The notes beneath the pieces are model-generated. The model was not told where the DNA came from. It did no database searches and saw only the letters and a program-made list of their open reading frames with translations. From Salinicola endophyticus (GTDB taxonomy: Bacteria; Pseudomonadota; Gammaproteobacteria; Pseudomonadales; Halomonadaceae), in contig NZ_PZJO01000010.1 of assembly GCF_003206575.1 (NCBI RefSeq), forward strand, positions 33,019 to 97,018: 64,000 nucleotides of DNA, written 5' to 3'. This document shows, piece after piece, positions 24,044 through 36,039 of this stretch (positions within the stretch are counted from its first letter, which is position 1; the number at the start of each line of letters is the position of its first letter). The position numbers and the translations under genes are program-made.

Positions 24044-24356
24044 CACCACCCTGGCGCTAGGGGGTCTGTCTTGAGCTACCCATGCGTGGCTTGTTGATGA
24101 GAGGCATTGGAGCGAGGGGCGTGGAGATATTTGTTCGCTGTCCGTCTGCGCGGATAGTGGCTCCGCTTGTGCCCTTTGCATGAGGCTCGCTGTCGGGCGG
24201 TGGTGGGCGTTTTGTGCTGTTTTCTCTGGCCCGCGTTCTCAGACCCGTGCTATCAGGCCCAGTGTCTCAGGCCTTGCATTGCTTTCCAGATTTCTCAGAC
24301 ATTCCAGCGCTTCCCGACTTCCCTGAGATCGGCCCGGCGGCTGCAAGAGCGGCGGG
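24044..24356. other. Intergenic, nothing identified
   Basis: About 310 bases without a supported gene, repeat or terminator. Overlapping open frames have no ribosome sites and no recognisable products. Confidence 0.5.
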
Positions 24357-24551
24357 TCATGCTGCGCGATGGTGCGGCGGCGTGTGCTCGCGGCGATACG
24401 CCATCAAGGTCGACTCCAGGGCCAGTGTCTGGCACTTCACGGCGGTGCAGTTGGCGCAGCGTACGTGGGGGCTCTCCCCGGGCTGCGTCGGCAGATGGAA
24501 TCGGTCGCTGCCGCACAGCGAGCACTGCATATCGAGTGTGACGCAGATCAT
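24357..24551 (-). CDS. Small zinc-ribbon protein
   Basis: A 64-residue protein with two Cys-x2-Cys knuckles 18 residues apart (CSLC at 10-13, CANC at 32-35), a zinc-ribbon layout. ATG follows a strong GGGGAGGT site. It points toward the tail cluster about 1.1 kb away and is the nearest potential regulator. Small zinc-ribbon proteins (Ogr/Delta in P2, Com in Mu) regulate phage late genes, but the spacing here is not that of Ogr, and a direct link is only a guess. Confidence 0.6.
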   Translation of the reverse strand: MICVTLDMQCSLCGSDRFHLPTQPGESPHVRCANCTAVKCQTLALESTLMAYRREHTPPHHRAA

Positions 24552-24903
24552 GGCTTACCTCCCCTGGGAAACGGCAGGCGGAGTGTGTCCATATTAGATG
24601 AAATCTTGATGACGTCGGGCACGATCCTCCTCGGGCCGTGTAGCACGAACCTGTCATTTTCTTGCTTTACGTTATCGCTGCCCCTGGGCGGGCCTGCCAC
24701 GGTGGCGTAGCCGAAACGGTCGCAGAAGCGCAGCGCCGCCAGCGGCTCGGGGCTGACCCCGGGCAGGCAGTTGCAATTCTGGCCGACTTTTCTAGGCTAG
24801 AGACCCCTTTGATGTCAGATGAGGAAACTTCACTCGACCCACCTATCGGCACTACTGCCGAGGACTGGATCTGAAACCTGATCACAAACTTGGAGGTGAT
24901 TGG
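24552..24903. promoter_or_regulatory. Upstream region of ectD
   Basis: About 350 bases with no supported gene. A weak sigma-70 pair lies at TTGCAA (24771-24776) and TAGGCT (24793-24798), 16 bases apart. A near-perfect Shine-Dalgarno (GGAGGTGATT) precedes ectD. An osmotic control element cannot be named from sequence. Confidence 0.35.
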
Positions 24904-25851
24904 ATGTCAGTACAGACCGCATCCCCCCGTCAACAAGACACGTGGACGAAGCAGGATCGCTATCCGACACGTTTGCGCCGGCCGCAGGGAGCGCTCTGGC
25001 GTGAGCGCCAGGAGGCAGTCGTCAAGGGCCGCCACCTGGAAGGGCCGCTCGACGGCACCCAGATGGATGCCTTCGAGCGTGACGGCTTCCTGTTCGAGCC
25101 CAACTTTCTGGGACAGGACGAGGTCGCCGCACTGAACGACGAACTCGCCTTACTCCTGGCGCGGGATGATTTCCGCGACCGCGACTTTGCCATCACCGAG
25201 CCGGACAGCCAGGAGATTCGTTCGCTGTTCGCGGTGCACTTTCTGTCGCAACGCTTCGCGCAGCTGGCGGCAGACCCGCGCCTGGCCGGGCGGGCACGCC
25301 AGATCGTAGGCGGCGACGTCTACGTGCATCAGTCGCGGATCAACTACAAGCCTGGCTTCCACGGCAAAGGCTTCAACTGGCACTCGGACTTCGAGACCTG
25401 GCACGCCGAGGACGGCATGCCCGAGATGCACGCTGTCAGCGCCTCGATCGTGCTTACCGATAACCACCACTTCAACGGCCCGCTGATGCTGGTGCCCGGT
25501 TCGCACAAGGTCTTCGTGCACTGCCTGGGCGAGACGCCGGACGACAATCACAAGCGCTCGCTCAAGCAGCAGGAGTTCGGTGTGCCCGGGCAAGAGGCCC
25601 TGCGCGCGCTGATCGAGAGCAACGGCATTCAGGCGCCGACCGGGGCCGCCGGCGGGCTCTTGCTGTTCGACTGCAATACTCTGCACGGCTCCAACGCCAA
25701 TATGTCGCCGGACCCGCGCAGCAACGCCTTCTTCGTCTTCAACCGTCGCGACAACGCCTGCGTGCGCCCGTTCGGGGCCAAGCAGTCGCGTCCTGACTTT
25801 CTGGCCCATGCGCCGGATGAGGTGTGGACGCCCCAGGGCGTGACCCACTGA
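24904..25851 (+). CDS. ectD: Ectoine 5-hydroxylase
   Basis: A 315-residue cytoplasmic Fe(II)/2-oxoglutarate dioxygenase that turns ectoine into 5-hydroxyectoine, a compatible solute against salt and heat stress. The family signature FHGKGFNWHSDFETWHAEDGMP holds the first iron ligands (His and Asp of H-x-D), and LFDCNTLHGSNANMS holds the distal histidine. The N-terminal QDTWTKQDRYPTRL is also typical. Length fits characterised EctD. No ectABC genes lie nearby, so ectD is separated from the ectoine operon, a common layout in Halomonadaceae. This gene is the best hint to the organism. Confidence 0.96.
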   Translation: MSVQTASPRQQDTWTKQDRYPTRLRRPQGALWRERQEAVVKGRHLEGPLDGTQMDAFERDGFLFEPNFLGQDEVAALNDELALLLARDDFRDRDFAITEPDSQEIRSLFAVHFLSQRFAQLAADPRLAGRARQIVGGDVYVHQSRINYKPGFHGKGFNWHSDFETWHAEDGMPEMHAVSASIVLTDNHHFNGPLMLVPGSHKVFVHCLGETPDDNHKRSLKQQEFGVPGQEALRALIESNGIQAPTGAAGGLLLFDCNTLHGSNANMSPDPRSNAFFVFNRRDNACVRPFGAKQSRPDFLAHAPDEVWTPQGVTH

Positions 25852-26027
25852 CGACACGCCGCCGCTGCCTGGTTCGTGGGTACGGAGCCAGGCGCGTCGG
25901 CGCGCAGGCAGGCGTGATGCCATCGGCCGCCGTTGAGGCTAGACTCGTCGAGTCTGCGTCAACGGCGGCTTTTCATGGTGCCGCCGGCGCACTTCGTTGG
26001 GCTTCAACACTGGCAGGGGAGTAGAGC

Positions 26028-26690
26028 ATGGCTTTTACCACGCGCTTCGTCGACGGCAGCGAGACCGGGCATCCACTGGGCAAGATTCTCTGTGTGGGGC
26101 GTAATTACGCCGAGCACGCCGCTGAGCTGAACAATCCGGTTCCCAGTGCACCGTTGTTGTTCATGAAGCCGGCGACCAGTGCAGTGGAGCTCGAATCGCC
26201 GATCGCCCGACAGTTCACTCATGGCGAGGTGCACTTCGAAACCGAGCTGGCGCTGCTGATCGGTGAGCGCCTGAGCGAAGCGAGCGAGGCAGAAGCGCTC
26301 GCAGGCATCGCCGGCGCCGGCCTGGCGCTGGATCTCACCCTGCGCGACGTGCAGTCGGCGCTCAAGGAGAAGGGCCATCCGTGGGAGCGCGCCAAGGCGT
26401 TCGATGGCGCCTGCCCGCTGTCGCGTTTCGTGCCGGTGGACGCCGACACCGACTGGGCCAGCGTCTCTTTCCATCTGGATATCAATGGCCAGCGCCAGCA
26501 GAGCGGCAAGCTCAGCGACATGCTGTTCTCGGTGCCCGCGCTGCTCGAAGAGATGACCCGCACCTTCACCCTCGAGCCCGGCGACGTGGTGCTGACCGGG
26601 ACCCCGGCCGGCGTCGGCAAGTTGCCGCGGGAGGCGGTGCTTGGCCTGTCGCTGTCGCTGGGGCTGGATGTCGGCACGCGCACCCGATAA
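26028..26690 (+). CDS. Fumarylacetoacetate hydrolase-family protein
   Basis: A 220-residue FAH-fold protein (FAHD1/YcgM-like). Hallmarks are KILCVGRNYAEHAAELNN at the N-terminus, PLLFMKPATSAV, the metal ligands in HGEVHFETELALLIG (Glu and Glu) with a later aspartate in LDLTLRDVQ, and the C-terminal PGDVVLTGTPAGVGKL. Relatives hydrolyse acylpyruvates or decarboxylate oxaloacetate, with Mg or Mn. Start has GGGGAG upstream. A bidirectional terminator follows. Confidence 0.88.
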   Translation: MAFTTRFVDGSETGHPLGKILCVGRNYAEHAAELNNPVPSAPLLFMKPATSAVELESPIARQFTHGEVHFETELALLIGERLSEASEAEALAGIAGAGLALDLTLRDVQSALKEKGHPWERAKAFDGACPLSRFVPVDADTDWASVSFHLDINGQRQQSGKLSDMLFSVPALLEEMTRTFTLEPGDVVLTGTPAGVGKLPREAVLGLSLSLGLDVGTRTR

Positions 26691-26742
26691 AGCACATGAA
26701 GGTGTCGGTGCACCGGCACCGGACGCAAAAAACGCCGGGCAC

Positions 26743-26771
26743 AAAAAACCGCGATCGCTTCGCGGTTTTTT
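26743..26771. terminator. Bidirectional rho-independent terminator
   Basis: A perfect stem AAAAAACCGCGA / TCGCGGTTTTTT with a five-base loop, flanked by A and T runs on both sides, so it works on both strands. It separates the convergent FAH and speA genes. Confidence 0.9.
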
Positions 26772-26805
26772 GCATCTGGCATGGGGCTGGCCTGGCGGCG
26801 GCGCT

Positions 26806-28713
<1,908 letters not shown>

Positions 28714-28922
28714 GACGCTCTCCGATGGACCGGCGGTGAAGTCCCGGCGAAAAGATAGGTAGCGCGCCGGGTGACGATGGCGCGCATTATGCCGTTGCAC
28801 TGTGTCGGGAACCATGAATTTCAGGAAAAAAGCCCAGGGCCGCCAGGCTGTTCTGGCAGCGTTCCGAAACAGGTGTCGCTGGTGCGGCCCCGCACAAGCC
28901 TAGTCGAAAAAGCGCCCGGCGC

Positions 28923-29870
28923 TCACGCCGGCAACGGCGGGACCTCACCCTCGAGCCGTCGCGTCAGCAGGGTGCGGAAGCGGGCCGGGTCGTGGGGCGT
29001 GATGTCGTGCGCGGGCGGGTCGACGTGGATCACCAGCAGGCGCGACAGCCAGTAGCGCAGTGCGGTCATGCGCAGCATCAGCGGCCACAGCGCGCGCTCG
29101 GCATCGCTCAGCGGGCGGTGAGCCAGATAGGCGCTGAGAATGGCGTCGTAACGCGCGTGGTCGATCTCGCCCGTGGCGTCGCTGGTCCAGTCGTTGATCA
29201 CGATCGCCAGATCGAACAGCAGCTCGCCGGTGCAGCCGTTGTAGAAATCGATGATGCCGCCGAGGCGGTCACCGTCGTAGAGGGTGTTGTCGCGGAACAG
29301 ATCGCCATGGATGGCACCGCGCGGCAGGTCGGCGACAGCGAAGGCCGCGGCGTAGGCGGCGATCTCTTCGCGCATCAGCGCCTGGTCGCTGCTCTCCAGA
29401 TGGGGCAGCACTTCGCGATGGCGGCGGCGCAGCCAGGCCAGGTTGCGCGGATTGTCGCGCTGGCCGGTGAACCGCTGCGATACCTGGTGCATGCGCCCCA
29501 GTGCATCGCCGAGCGCGGCACACTGGGCCAGGTTAGGCGCGCTGGGGTGGCTGCCGGGCATGCGCGGGAACAGCAGCGCCGGGCGGCCGGCGAGACGCTG
29601 CAGGGCGACCCCTTGGCGGTCGTGGACCGGCCCCGGCACCGGCAGGCCCTGAGCATCCAGATAGTCGAGCAGATCGACGAAGAACGGCAGGTCCTCGAAC
29701 TCCCCCTGCTCGAACAGCGTCAGCACCCACTCGCCCTGGTCGGTGGTCACGAAGAAGGTGCTGTTCTCGGTGCCCTGGGGGACGCCTTTCAGCGCGGCGA
29801 AATCGCCGACGGCGTAGCGCGTGAGGAAATCAGCGACCTGGGCGTCGTCGAGGGGAGTGAATACGGCCAT
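28923..29870 (-). CDS. thrB: Homoserine kinase (aminoglycoside-phosphotransferase fold)
   Basis: A 315-residue kinase that phosphorylates homoserine for threonine synthesis. It is the ThrB2-type found in pseudomonads and halomonads: MAVFTPLDDAQVADFL, GVPQGTENSTFFV, the catalytic loop GAIHGDLFRDNTLYDG with Asp and Asn, and GIIDFYNGCTGELLFDLAI with the metal aspartate. It lies beside DUF2782 and polA, the usual order in gammaproteobacteria. Confidence 0.93.
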   Translation of the reverse strand: MAVFTPLDDAQVADFLTRYAVGDFAALKGVPQGTENSTFFVTTDQGEWVLTLFEQGEFEDLPFFVDLLDYLDAQGLPVPGPVHDRQGVALQRLAGRPALLFPRMPGSHPSAPNLAQCAALGDALGRMHQVSQRFTGQRDNPRNLAWLRRRHREVLPHLESSDQALMREEIAAYAAAFAVADLPRGAIHGDLFRDNTLYDGDRLGGIIDFYNGCTGELLFDLAIVINDWTSDATGEIDHARYDAILSAYLAHRPLSDAERALWPLMLRMTALRYWLSRLLVIHVDPPAHDITPHDPARFRTLLTRRLEGEVPPLPA

Positions 29871-29990
29871 GGCAATATCGGATCTGGGAGCGGAAACCGC
29901 GCATTGTAGCGGTTGAGGCGGCGCGCTCCTACCTCGCGTGCGTTGTTGCCCTCGTGTGGATTGCGGCGATGCGGCAGCGCCCTCGGCGGC

Positions 29991-30296
29991 TCACTCGCGG
30001 CGCACCCACTCGGGTACCGGCACCGTGTCGGTGTCGCGGCGCTGGTAGTTGCCGTCGCCGTCGGCGTCATAAAGGAAATAGGCCTGTCCCGACTTCGGCG
30101 CCACGCGAATGGCATAAAGCTTACCGTTGAGCCGATACTCCGAGACCGTCTGCTGGGCGTCGCTATGGGTCTTGATCTCGGGTGTCGGTGTGTTCTGCGC
30201 CAGAGCCGCGGGGGGCAGCGCGGTCGCGGCCAGCAGGCCGGCCAGCAGTAGGCCCGGCAGCGCGCGGAGCATGGTGTGCGATAGCGTAGTGGGCAT
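29991..30296 (-). CDS. DUF2782-family exported protein
   Basis: A 101-residue protein with a signal peptide (LPGLLLAGLLAATALPPAALAQ) and a DUF2782 domain (residues 40-95, with VSEYRLNGKLYAIRVAPKSGQAYFLYDADGDG). Function is unknown. The family lies next to thrB and polA in many gammaproteobacteria, as here. ATG at MPTTLS has GGAGGTG upstream. Confidence 0.88.
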   Translation of the reverse strand: MPTTLSHTMLRALPGLLLAGLLAATALPPAALAQNTPTPEIKTHSDAQQTVSEYRLNGKLYAIRVAPKSGQAYFLYDADGDGNYQRRDTDTVPVPEWVRRE

Positions 30297-30456
30297 GGCG
30301 GTCACCTCCATTGGCGGTGGTTAGTCTAGCGCTGGATCGCGGCCATCCGCACCTGCTTCGACCGCAGGCGCAGGCGTGGATTCCCGATCGCCGGCGGCGT
30401 GCCCTGACGCCGAGCGGCGCCTTGCGTATCATGAGGCGATCGAAAGCCAGTCACGG

Positions 30457-33249
30457 ATGCCCCAGCTCATGGCAGATGCTCCCATCGTCCTCGTCGACGG
30501 ATCCTCCTATCTCTACCGCGCCTTTCACGCCCTGCCACCGCTGTCGACCGCCGACGGCCAGCCGACCGGCGCGGTGCGCGGGGTGCTGGCGATGCTCAAG
30601 AGCTTGATCAAGCAGTATCCGCAGAGCCCCATGGCGGTGGTGTTCGACGCCAAGGGCAAGACCTTCCGCGACGAGATCTACGCCGAGTACAAAGCCCATC
30701 GGCCGCCGATGCCGGATGACCTGCGGCCCCAGGTGGAGCCTCTGCACCAGTGCGTCAAGGCGCTCGGCCTGCCGCTGCTGTGCATCGAGGGGGTCGAGGC
30801 GGACGACGTCATCGGCACGCTGGCCCGGCTCGCCACCGAGTCCGGACGCGATGCGGTGATCTCCACCGGCGACAAGGACATGGCCCAGCTGGTCAACCAG
30901 CACATCACCCTGGTCAACACGATGAAGGACGAAACCCTCGACGTGGCCGGGGTGGAGGCGAAGTTCGGCATTCCGCCCGAGTTGATCATCGACTACCTGG
31001 CGCTGATGGGCGACAAGGTCGACAACATCCCGGGAGTACCCGGGGTCGGCGAGAAGACCGCGCTCGGTCTGCTCCAGGGCATGGGCGGCGGCCTGGACAC
31101 CATCTACGCCGATCTCGAGCGCGTCACCACGCTCGATTTCCGCGGCGCCAAGACGCTGCCCAAGAAGCTCGAAGCCAACCGCGAGCAGGCCTTCCTCTCC
31201 TATCGCCTGGCCACGATCAAGACCGACTGCGAGCTGCCGGTGGGGCTCGACGAGCTGCATCTGGCCGAGCCGGACCGCGACGCCTTGAAGGCGCTGTACA
31301 CCCAGCTCGAGTTCAAGAACTGGCTGGGCGAGCTGCTCGAAGGCAAGGACGAGGGCGTGGACGACGTCGTCTCGGGCACCGCGGTCGCGAGCGACGATGT
31401 CGACGCAGCCCCGGCGCAGGCCAGCGCTACACGCGAAGACCACACCCTGCTCACCCAGGCAGAGTTCGACGCCTGGGTCGAGCGCCTGGCGGCGAGCGAG
31501 GCGTTCTGCTTCGATCTCGAGACCACCAGCCTCAACTATATGGAGGCCGATATCGTCGGCATCGGGCTGGCGCTCGAACCCCATGAGGCTGCCTACATTC
31601 CGGTGGCCCACGCCTATTTGGATGCCCCCGACCAGCTCGACCGCGACGCGGTGCTGGCGGCGCTCAAGCCGCTGCTCGAGAACCCCGACATCGCCAAGAT
31701 CGGGCAGAACCTCAAGTACGATATCTCGGTGCTGGCGCGCTACGACATCCAGGTCGCCGGTGAGCTGATCGACACCATGCTCGAGTCCTACGTGCTCAAC
31801 TCCACGGCGACGCGCCACGACATGGATTCGCTGGCGCTCAAGTACCTCGGGGAGAAGACGATCAGCTTCGAGGAGATCGCCGGCAAGGGCGCCAAGCAGC
31901 TCACCTTCGATCAGATCGGGCTCGAGGAAGCCGTGCCCTACGCCTGCGAGGATGTCGACATCACCCTGCGTCTGCATCGCGAACTGCGGCCCAAGCTCGA
32001 GGCGGAAGGGCGTCTGGCCGAAGTACTCGACCGTATCGAGCGGCCGTTGATCCCGGTGCTGTCGCACATGGAGCGCGGCGGCGTGGCCCTCGATCCGGCG
32101 CGTCTGCATGCCCAGAGTCAGGCGCTGGAAACCCGCATTCGCGAGCTCGAGAGTGAAGCCTTCGAACTGGCGGGCCGGGAGTTCAACCTCGGCTCGCCCA
32201 AGCAGCTTGCCGAGATCCTGTTCGAGGAGCAGAAGATCCCGGTGATCAAGAAGACCCCCAAGGGCGCGCCGAGTACCGCCGAGGCGGTGCTCGAAGAGCT
32301 GGCACTGGACTATCCGCTGCCCAAGCTGATCATGGCCCACCGTGGCATGACCAAGCTCAAGTCGACCTACACCGACAAGCTGCCGCGGCTGGTCAATCCC
32401 GCCACCGGGCGGCTTCACACCAGCTACCACCAGGCGGTCACCGCCACCGGACGGCTCTCCTCCTCCGACCCCAATCTGCAGAACATCCCCATTCGCACCG
32501 AAGAGGGGCGCAAGATCCGCCAGGCGTTCGTCGCCCGCGACGGCTACCGTATCGTCGCTGCCGACTACTCGCAGATCGAGCTGCGCATCATGGCGCATCT
32601 CTCCGACGATAAGGGGCTGCTCGACGCCTTCGCCAACGATCAGGACATCCACGCCGCCACTGCCGCCGAAGTCTTCGGTGTCGCGCTGGAGAAGGTCACC
32701 GTGGATCAGCGGCGCAGTGCCAAGGCGATCAACTTCGGCCTCATCTATGGCATGAGCGCCTGGGGCCTGGGCAAGCAGCTGCACATCGAGCGTGGCCAGG
32801 CGCAGACCTATATCGATCGCTACTTCGACCGCTACCCCAAGGTCGCCACCTTCATGGACAGGATTCGCGCCCAGGCGGCGGAGGATGGTTTCGTGGAGAC
32901 GGTGTTCGGGCGCCGGCTCTACCTGCCGGAGATCAAGGCGCAGAACCACGCCCGGCGCCAGGCCGCCGAACGTACCGCGATCAATGCGCCGATGCAGGGC
33001 ACCGCGGCGGACATCATCAAGCTCGCCATGATCGACGTGCACCACTGGCTCAACCCGGCCCAGGGCCAGGCCGAGTTCGACGCCTGGATGGTGATGCAGG
33101 TGCACGACGAACTGGTGTTCGAAGTCGCCGAGGCGCAGAGCGACGACTTCATCGCCGCCGTGCGCCAGCGCATGCAGCGCACCGCCGAACTCAAGGTACC
33201 GCTGATCGTCGATGCCAATAGCGGCGCCAACTGGGACGAGGCGCACTGA
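30457..33249 (+). CDS. polA: DNA polymerase I
   Basis: A 930-residue repair and Okazaki-fragment polymerase (E. coli 928). The 5'-3' exonuclease spans about 1-290 ([27 protein letters not shown]). The proofreading domain spans about 330-520, with intact FDLETTS and the later [13 protein letters not shown] aspartates. The polymerase domain follows, with motif [12 protein letters not shown], motif [17 protein letters not shown] and motif [15 protein letters not shown] at MPQLMADAP chosen to match family length; a second ATG four codons on is possible. Confidence 0.97.
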   Translation: MPQLMADAPIVLVDGSSYLYRAFHALPPLSTADGQPTGAVRGVLAMLKSLIKQYPQSPMAVVFDAKGKTFRDEIYAEYKAHRPPMPDDLRPQVEPLHQCVKALGLPLLCIEGVEADDVIGTLARLATESGRDAVISTGDKDMAQLVNQHITLVNTMKDETLDVAGVEAKFGIPPELIIDYLALMGDKVDNIPGVPGVGEKTALGLLQGMGGGLDTIYADLERVTTLDFRGAKTLPKKLEANREQAFLSYRLATIKTDCELPVGLDELHLAEPDRDALKALYTQLEFKNWLGELLEGKDEGVDDVVSGTAVASDDVDAAPAQASATREDHTLLTQAEFDAWVERLAASEAFCFDLETTSLNYMEADIVGIGLALEPHEAAYIPVAHAYLDAPDQLDRDAVLAALKPLLENPDIAKIGQNLKYDISVLARYDIQVAGELIDTMLESYVLNSTATRHDMDSLALKYLGEKTISFEEIAGKGAKQLTFDQIGLEEAVPYACEDVDITLRLHRELRPKLEAEGRLAEVLDRIERPLIPVLSHMERGGVALDPARLHAQSQALETRIRELESEAFELAGREFNLGSPKQLAEILFEEQKIPVIKKTPKGAPSTAEAVLEELALDYPLPKLIMAHRGMTKLKSTYTDKLPRLVNPATGRLHTSYHQAVTATGRLSSSDPNLQNIPIRTEEGRKIRQAFVARDGYRIVAADYSQIELRIMAHLSDDKGLLDAFANDQDIHAATAAEVFGVALEKVTVDQRRSAKAINFGLIYGMSAWGLGKQLHIERGQAQTYIDRYFDRYPKVATFMDRIRAQAAEDGFVETVFGRRLYLPEIKAQNHARRQAAERTAINAPMQGTAADIIKLAMIDVHHWLNPAQGQAEFDAWMVMQVHDELVFEVAEAQSDDFIAAVRQRMQRTAELKVPLIVDANSGANWDEAH

Positions 33250-33402
33250 CCTCGGGCTGGAAGCGTGCCAGCCAGGTGGCCTCATGCTGGGCAGCGGGCG
33301 ATTCGGCGGAACGCCCGCTCTGCCTTACAATAGGGAGCATCCGTCAGCGGGTGACGTTCATCGCCGCGTGGCGGCTTCATTTTTGCAAGGAGCATCAATT
33401 CC

Positions 33403-34818
33403 ATGGCCAAACAGCAAATCGGCGTGGTCGGCATGGCCGTCATGGGGCGCAATCTGGCGCTCAACATCGAGAGTCGCGGCTATACGGTGTCGATCTACAA
33501 CCGCTCGGCGGAGAAGACCGACGAGGTGATGGCCGAGAACGGTGACAGCAAGCTCAAACCGTTCTATAGCGTCGAGGAGTTCGTGGCGTCGCTGGAGACG
33601 CCGCGGCGCATTCTGCTGATGGTCAAGGCCGGCGATGCCACCGACAAGACGATCGCGTCGCTCAAGCCGCATCTCGACCAGGGCGACATCCTGATCGACG
33701 GCGGCAACACCCCGTTCGAGGACACCATTCGCCGCAACAAGGAGCTCTCCGAGGCGGGCTTCAACTTCATCGGCACCGGCGTCTCCGGTGGCGAGGAGGG
33801 GGCGCTGAAAGGGCCGTCGATCATGCCGGGTGGGCAGAAGGAAGCCTACGACATGGTGGCGCCGATCCTCGAGAAGATCGCTGCCCGCGCCGACGACGGC
33901 GAGCCCTGCGTGGCCTATGTCGGCCCGGATGGCGCCGGCCACTACGTCAAGATGGTCCACAACGGCATCGAATATGGCGACATGCAGCTGATCGCCGAAG
34001 CCTACGCGATCCTCAAGGGCTCGCTGGGGCTCTCCAATGCCGAGCTGGCCGAGGTGTTCAGTGAGTGGAATGAAGGCGAACTCGACAGCTACCTGATCGA
34101 TATCACCGCCAAGATCTTCACCAAGCAGGATGACCAGAGCGATCACGATGTGGTCGATATCATTCTCGACTCGGCGGGGCAGAAGGGTACCGGCAAGTGG
34201 ACCAGCAAGAGCGCGCTGGATCTCGGCGTGCCGCTGCCGCTGATCACCGAATCGGTCTTCGCGCGCTTCATCTCGGCGCTGAAAGAGGAGCGTGTGGCAG
34301 CGTCCAAGGTGCTCAAGGGCCCGGCGCAGAAGACCTTCGAGGGCGACAAGGCCGAGTTCATCGAGAAGGTGCGCAAGGCGCTCTTCTTCAGCAAGATCGC
34401 CTCCTACGCCCAGGGTTTCGCCCAGATGCGCGCCGCCTCCGAGGATCATGGCTGGGACCTGAACTATGGCGAAGTGGCCAAGCTGTTCCGCGCCGGCTGC
34501 ATCATCCGCGCGCGCTTTCTGCAGAAGATCACCGATGCCTATCAGGAGAATCCTGAGCTCAAGAACCTGCTGATGGCGCCGTATTTCGGCGATATCGCCG
34601 GCAACTATCAGTCGGCGCTGCGGGACGTGATCGCTCATGCCGTGCAGAACGGCATTCCGGTGCCGACCTTCTCCTCGGCTATCGCCTACTACGACAGCTA
34701 CCGCAGCGAAAAACTGCCGGCCAACCTGATTCAGGCCCAGCGCGACTTCTTCGGCGCTCACACCTACAAGCGTGTCGATCGCGAAGGGACCTTCCACACC
34801 GAGTGGCTGCAGGACTGA
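33403..34818 (+). CDS. gnd: 6-phosphogluconate dehydrogenase, decarboxylating
   Basis: A 471-residue oxidative pentose-phosphate enzyme that makes ribulose-5-phosphate, CO2 and NADPH (E. coli 468). It has the Rossmann start [21 protein letters not shown], the signature [18 protein letters not shown], substrate lysine and asparagine in [18 protein letters not shown], and the C-terminal [16 protein letters not shown]. Ribosome site AAGGAG. nadA starts 13 bases after its stop. Confidence 0.96.
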   Translation: MAKQQIGVVGMAVMGRNLALNIESRGYTVSIYNRSAEKTDEVMAENGDSKLKPFYSVEEFVASLETPRRILLMVKAGDATDKTIASLKPHLDQGDILIDGGNTPFEDTIRRNKELSEAGFNFIGTGVSGGEEGALKGPSIMPGGQKEAYDMVAPILEKIAARADDGEPCVAYVGPDGAGHYVKMVHNGIEYGDMQLIAEAYAILKGSLGLSNAELAEVFSEWNEGELDSYLIDITAKIFTKQDDQSDHDVVDIILDSAGQKGTGKWTSKSALDLGVPLPLITESVFARFISALKEERVAASKVLKGPAQKTFEGDKAEFIEKVRKALFFSKIASYAQGFAQMRAASEDHGWDLNYGEVAKLFRAGCIIRARFLQKITDAYQENPELKNLLMAPYFGDIAGNYQSALRDVIAHAVQNGIPVPTFSSAIAYYDSYRSEKLPANLIQAQRDFFGAHTYKRVDREGTFHTEWLQD

Positions 34819-34831
34819 CGGAGACGAAGCG

Positions 34832-35881
34832 ATGGCGGAACGGGAGCGGGATCGCGTTCGCGAGCATCTGGCGGGCCACGCGCAGCCGACGCTCGACGAG
34901 GGCGCCAAGGCGCATTATCGGGCGCGTATCGCGGCGCAGTTGAAGGCGCGTAACGCGGTGCTGGTCGCGCACTACTACACCGATCCCGAGATCCAGGCGC
35001 TGGCGGAAGCGACCGGTGGCTGCGTCGCCGACTCGCTGGAAATGGCCCGCTTCGGCAAAGATCACCCGGCGACCACGCTGATCGTTGCCGGGGTGCGGTT
35101 CATGGGCGAGACCGCCAAGATCCTGAGCCCAGAGAAGCGGGTGTTCATGCCCACGCTGGAGGCGACCTGTTCGCTGGACATCGGCTGTCCGGCGGACACC
35201 TTCTCCGCCTTCTGCGACCAGCATCCGGAGCGCACCGTGGTGGTCTACGCCAACACCTCGGCGGCGGTGAAGGCGCGTGCCGACTGGGTGGTGACCTCGT
35301 CGATCGCGGTGGAACTGATCGATCACCTCGACCGGCAGGGCGAAAAGATCCTGTGGGCGCCGGATCGCCATCTGGGCAACTATGTGCGCGAGCGAACCGG
35401 GGCCGACGTGCTCTGTTGGGAGGGCGAGTGCATCGTCCACGATGAGTTCAAGGCCAAGGGGATTCTCGATCTCAAGGCGCTGCATCCGCAGGCCGCGGTG
35501 CTCGTGCACCCGGAGTCACCGGCCTCGGTGGTGGAGATCGCCGATGTGGTCGGCTCCACCTCGCAGCTGATCAGCGCGGCCCAGAAGCTCGATAACCCCA
35601 GCTTCATCGTCGCCACCGATCGCGGCATCTTCTACAAGATGCAGCAGCTGATGCCGGACAGAACCTTCATGGCCGCGCCCACGGCGGGCAATGGCGCCAC
35701 CTGCAGAAGCTGCGCCAACTGCCCGTGGATGGCGATGAACGGCCTCGAGAACACCCTGGCGGTGCTGGAGGACGCCAACGGCTGTGGTCAGGAGATTCAT
35801 GTCGATCCCGAGATCGCACGCCAGGCGCTGGTACCGCTGAATCGCATGCTGGAGTTCGGTGCCGAGTTGAAGCGTCGTTAG
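34832..35881 (+). CDS. nadA: Quinolinate synthase A
   Basis: A 349-residue [4Fe-4S] enzyme that condenses iminoaspartate and DHAP to quinolinate in NAD synthesis (E. coli 347). The three cluster cysteines are expected in [26 protein letters not shown] and [14 protein letters not shown]. Also seen is the [19 protein letters not shown] start. ATG chosen at MAERERD, which has GGAGACGAAGC upstream. The TAG stop is the first three bases of a short copy of the repeat family seen in the tail cluster. Confidence 0.96.
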   Translation: MAERERDRVREHLAGHAQPTLDEGAKAHYRARIAAQLKARNAVLVAHYYTDPEIQALAEATGGCVADSLEMARFGKDHPATTLIVAGVRFMGETAKILSPEKRVFMPTLEATCSLDIGCPADTFSAFCDQHPERTVVVYANTSAAVKARADWVVTSSIAVELIDHLDRQGEKILWAPDRHLGNYVRERTGADVLCWEGECIVHDEFKAKGILDLKALHPQAAVLVHPESPASVVEIADVVGSTSQLISAAQKLDNPSFIVATDRGIFYKMQQLMPDRTFMAAPTAGNGATCRSCANCPWMAMNGLENTLAVLEDANGCGQEIHVDPEIARQALVPLNRMLEFGAELKRR

Positions 35882-35932
35882 GCTGGGTACGACAACGGAC
35901 GTCGCTCGCCGACTTTTGGCATCACCCCCAGC
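35879..35932. repeat. Short derivative of the palindromic repeat family
   Basis: The nadA stop TAG is followed by GCTGGGTACGAC, and the segment ends with CGCTCGCCGACTTTT then GGCATCACCCCCAGC. CGCTCGCCGACTTTT is identical to the right arm of copy A, and the ends are imperfect inverted repeats (GGCTGGGTACGA against CGCTGGGGGTGAT). The central part found in copies A and B is absent. Confidence 0.5.
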
Positions 35933-35950
35933 GCTGTCCGTGGCAAGACG

Positions 35951-35989
35951 AAAACGCCCGCTCCGGCCGATGCCGGGGCGGGCGTTTTT
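35951..35989. terminator. Rho-independent terminator between nadA and the MipA-like gene
   Basis: AAAACGCCCGCTCCGGC pairs with GCCGGGGCGGGCGTTTTT around a CGAT loop. A-rich and T-rich flanks suggest it serves both convergent genes. Confidence 0.88.
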
Positions 35990-36039
35990 GCTGATGGGGC
36001 GGCGTGGCACGCCCCTGGCGATGTCAACGGTGGCCGGTA

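Noticed and set aside
24781-24800. GCCGACTTTT followed by CTAGGCTAG, resembling the arm of the TAG-type repeat element
   Set aside because: Only about ten bases match and no opposite arm was found upstream, so it is probably chance.
30451-33285. 944-codon open frame on the minus strand across polA
   Set aside because: It mirrors polA, whose product has all three polymerase motifs. Long antisense frames are common in GC-rich genes, and this one has no domain.
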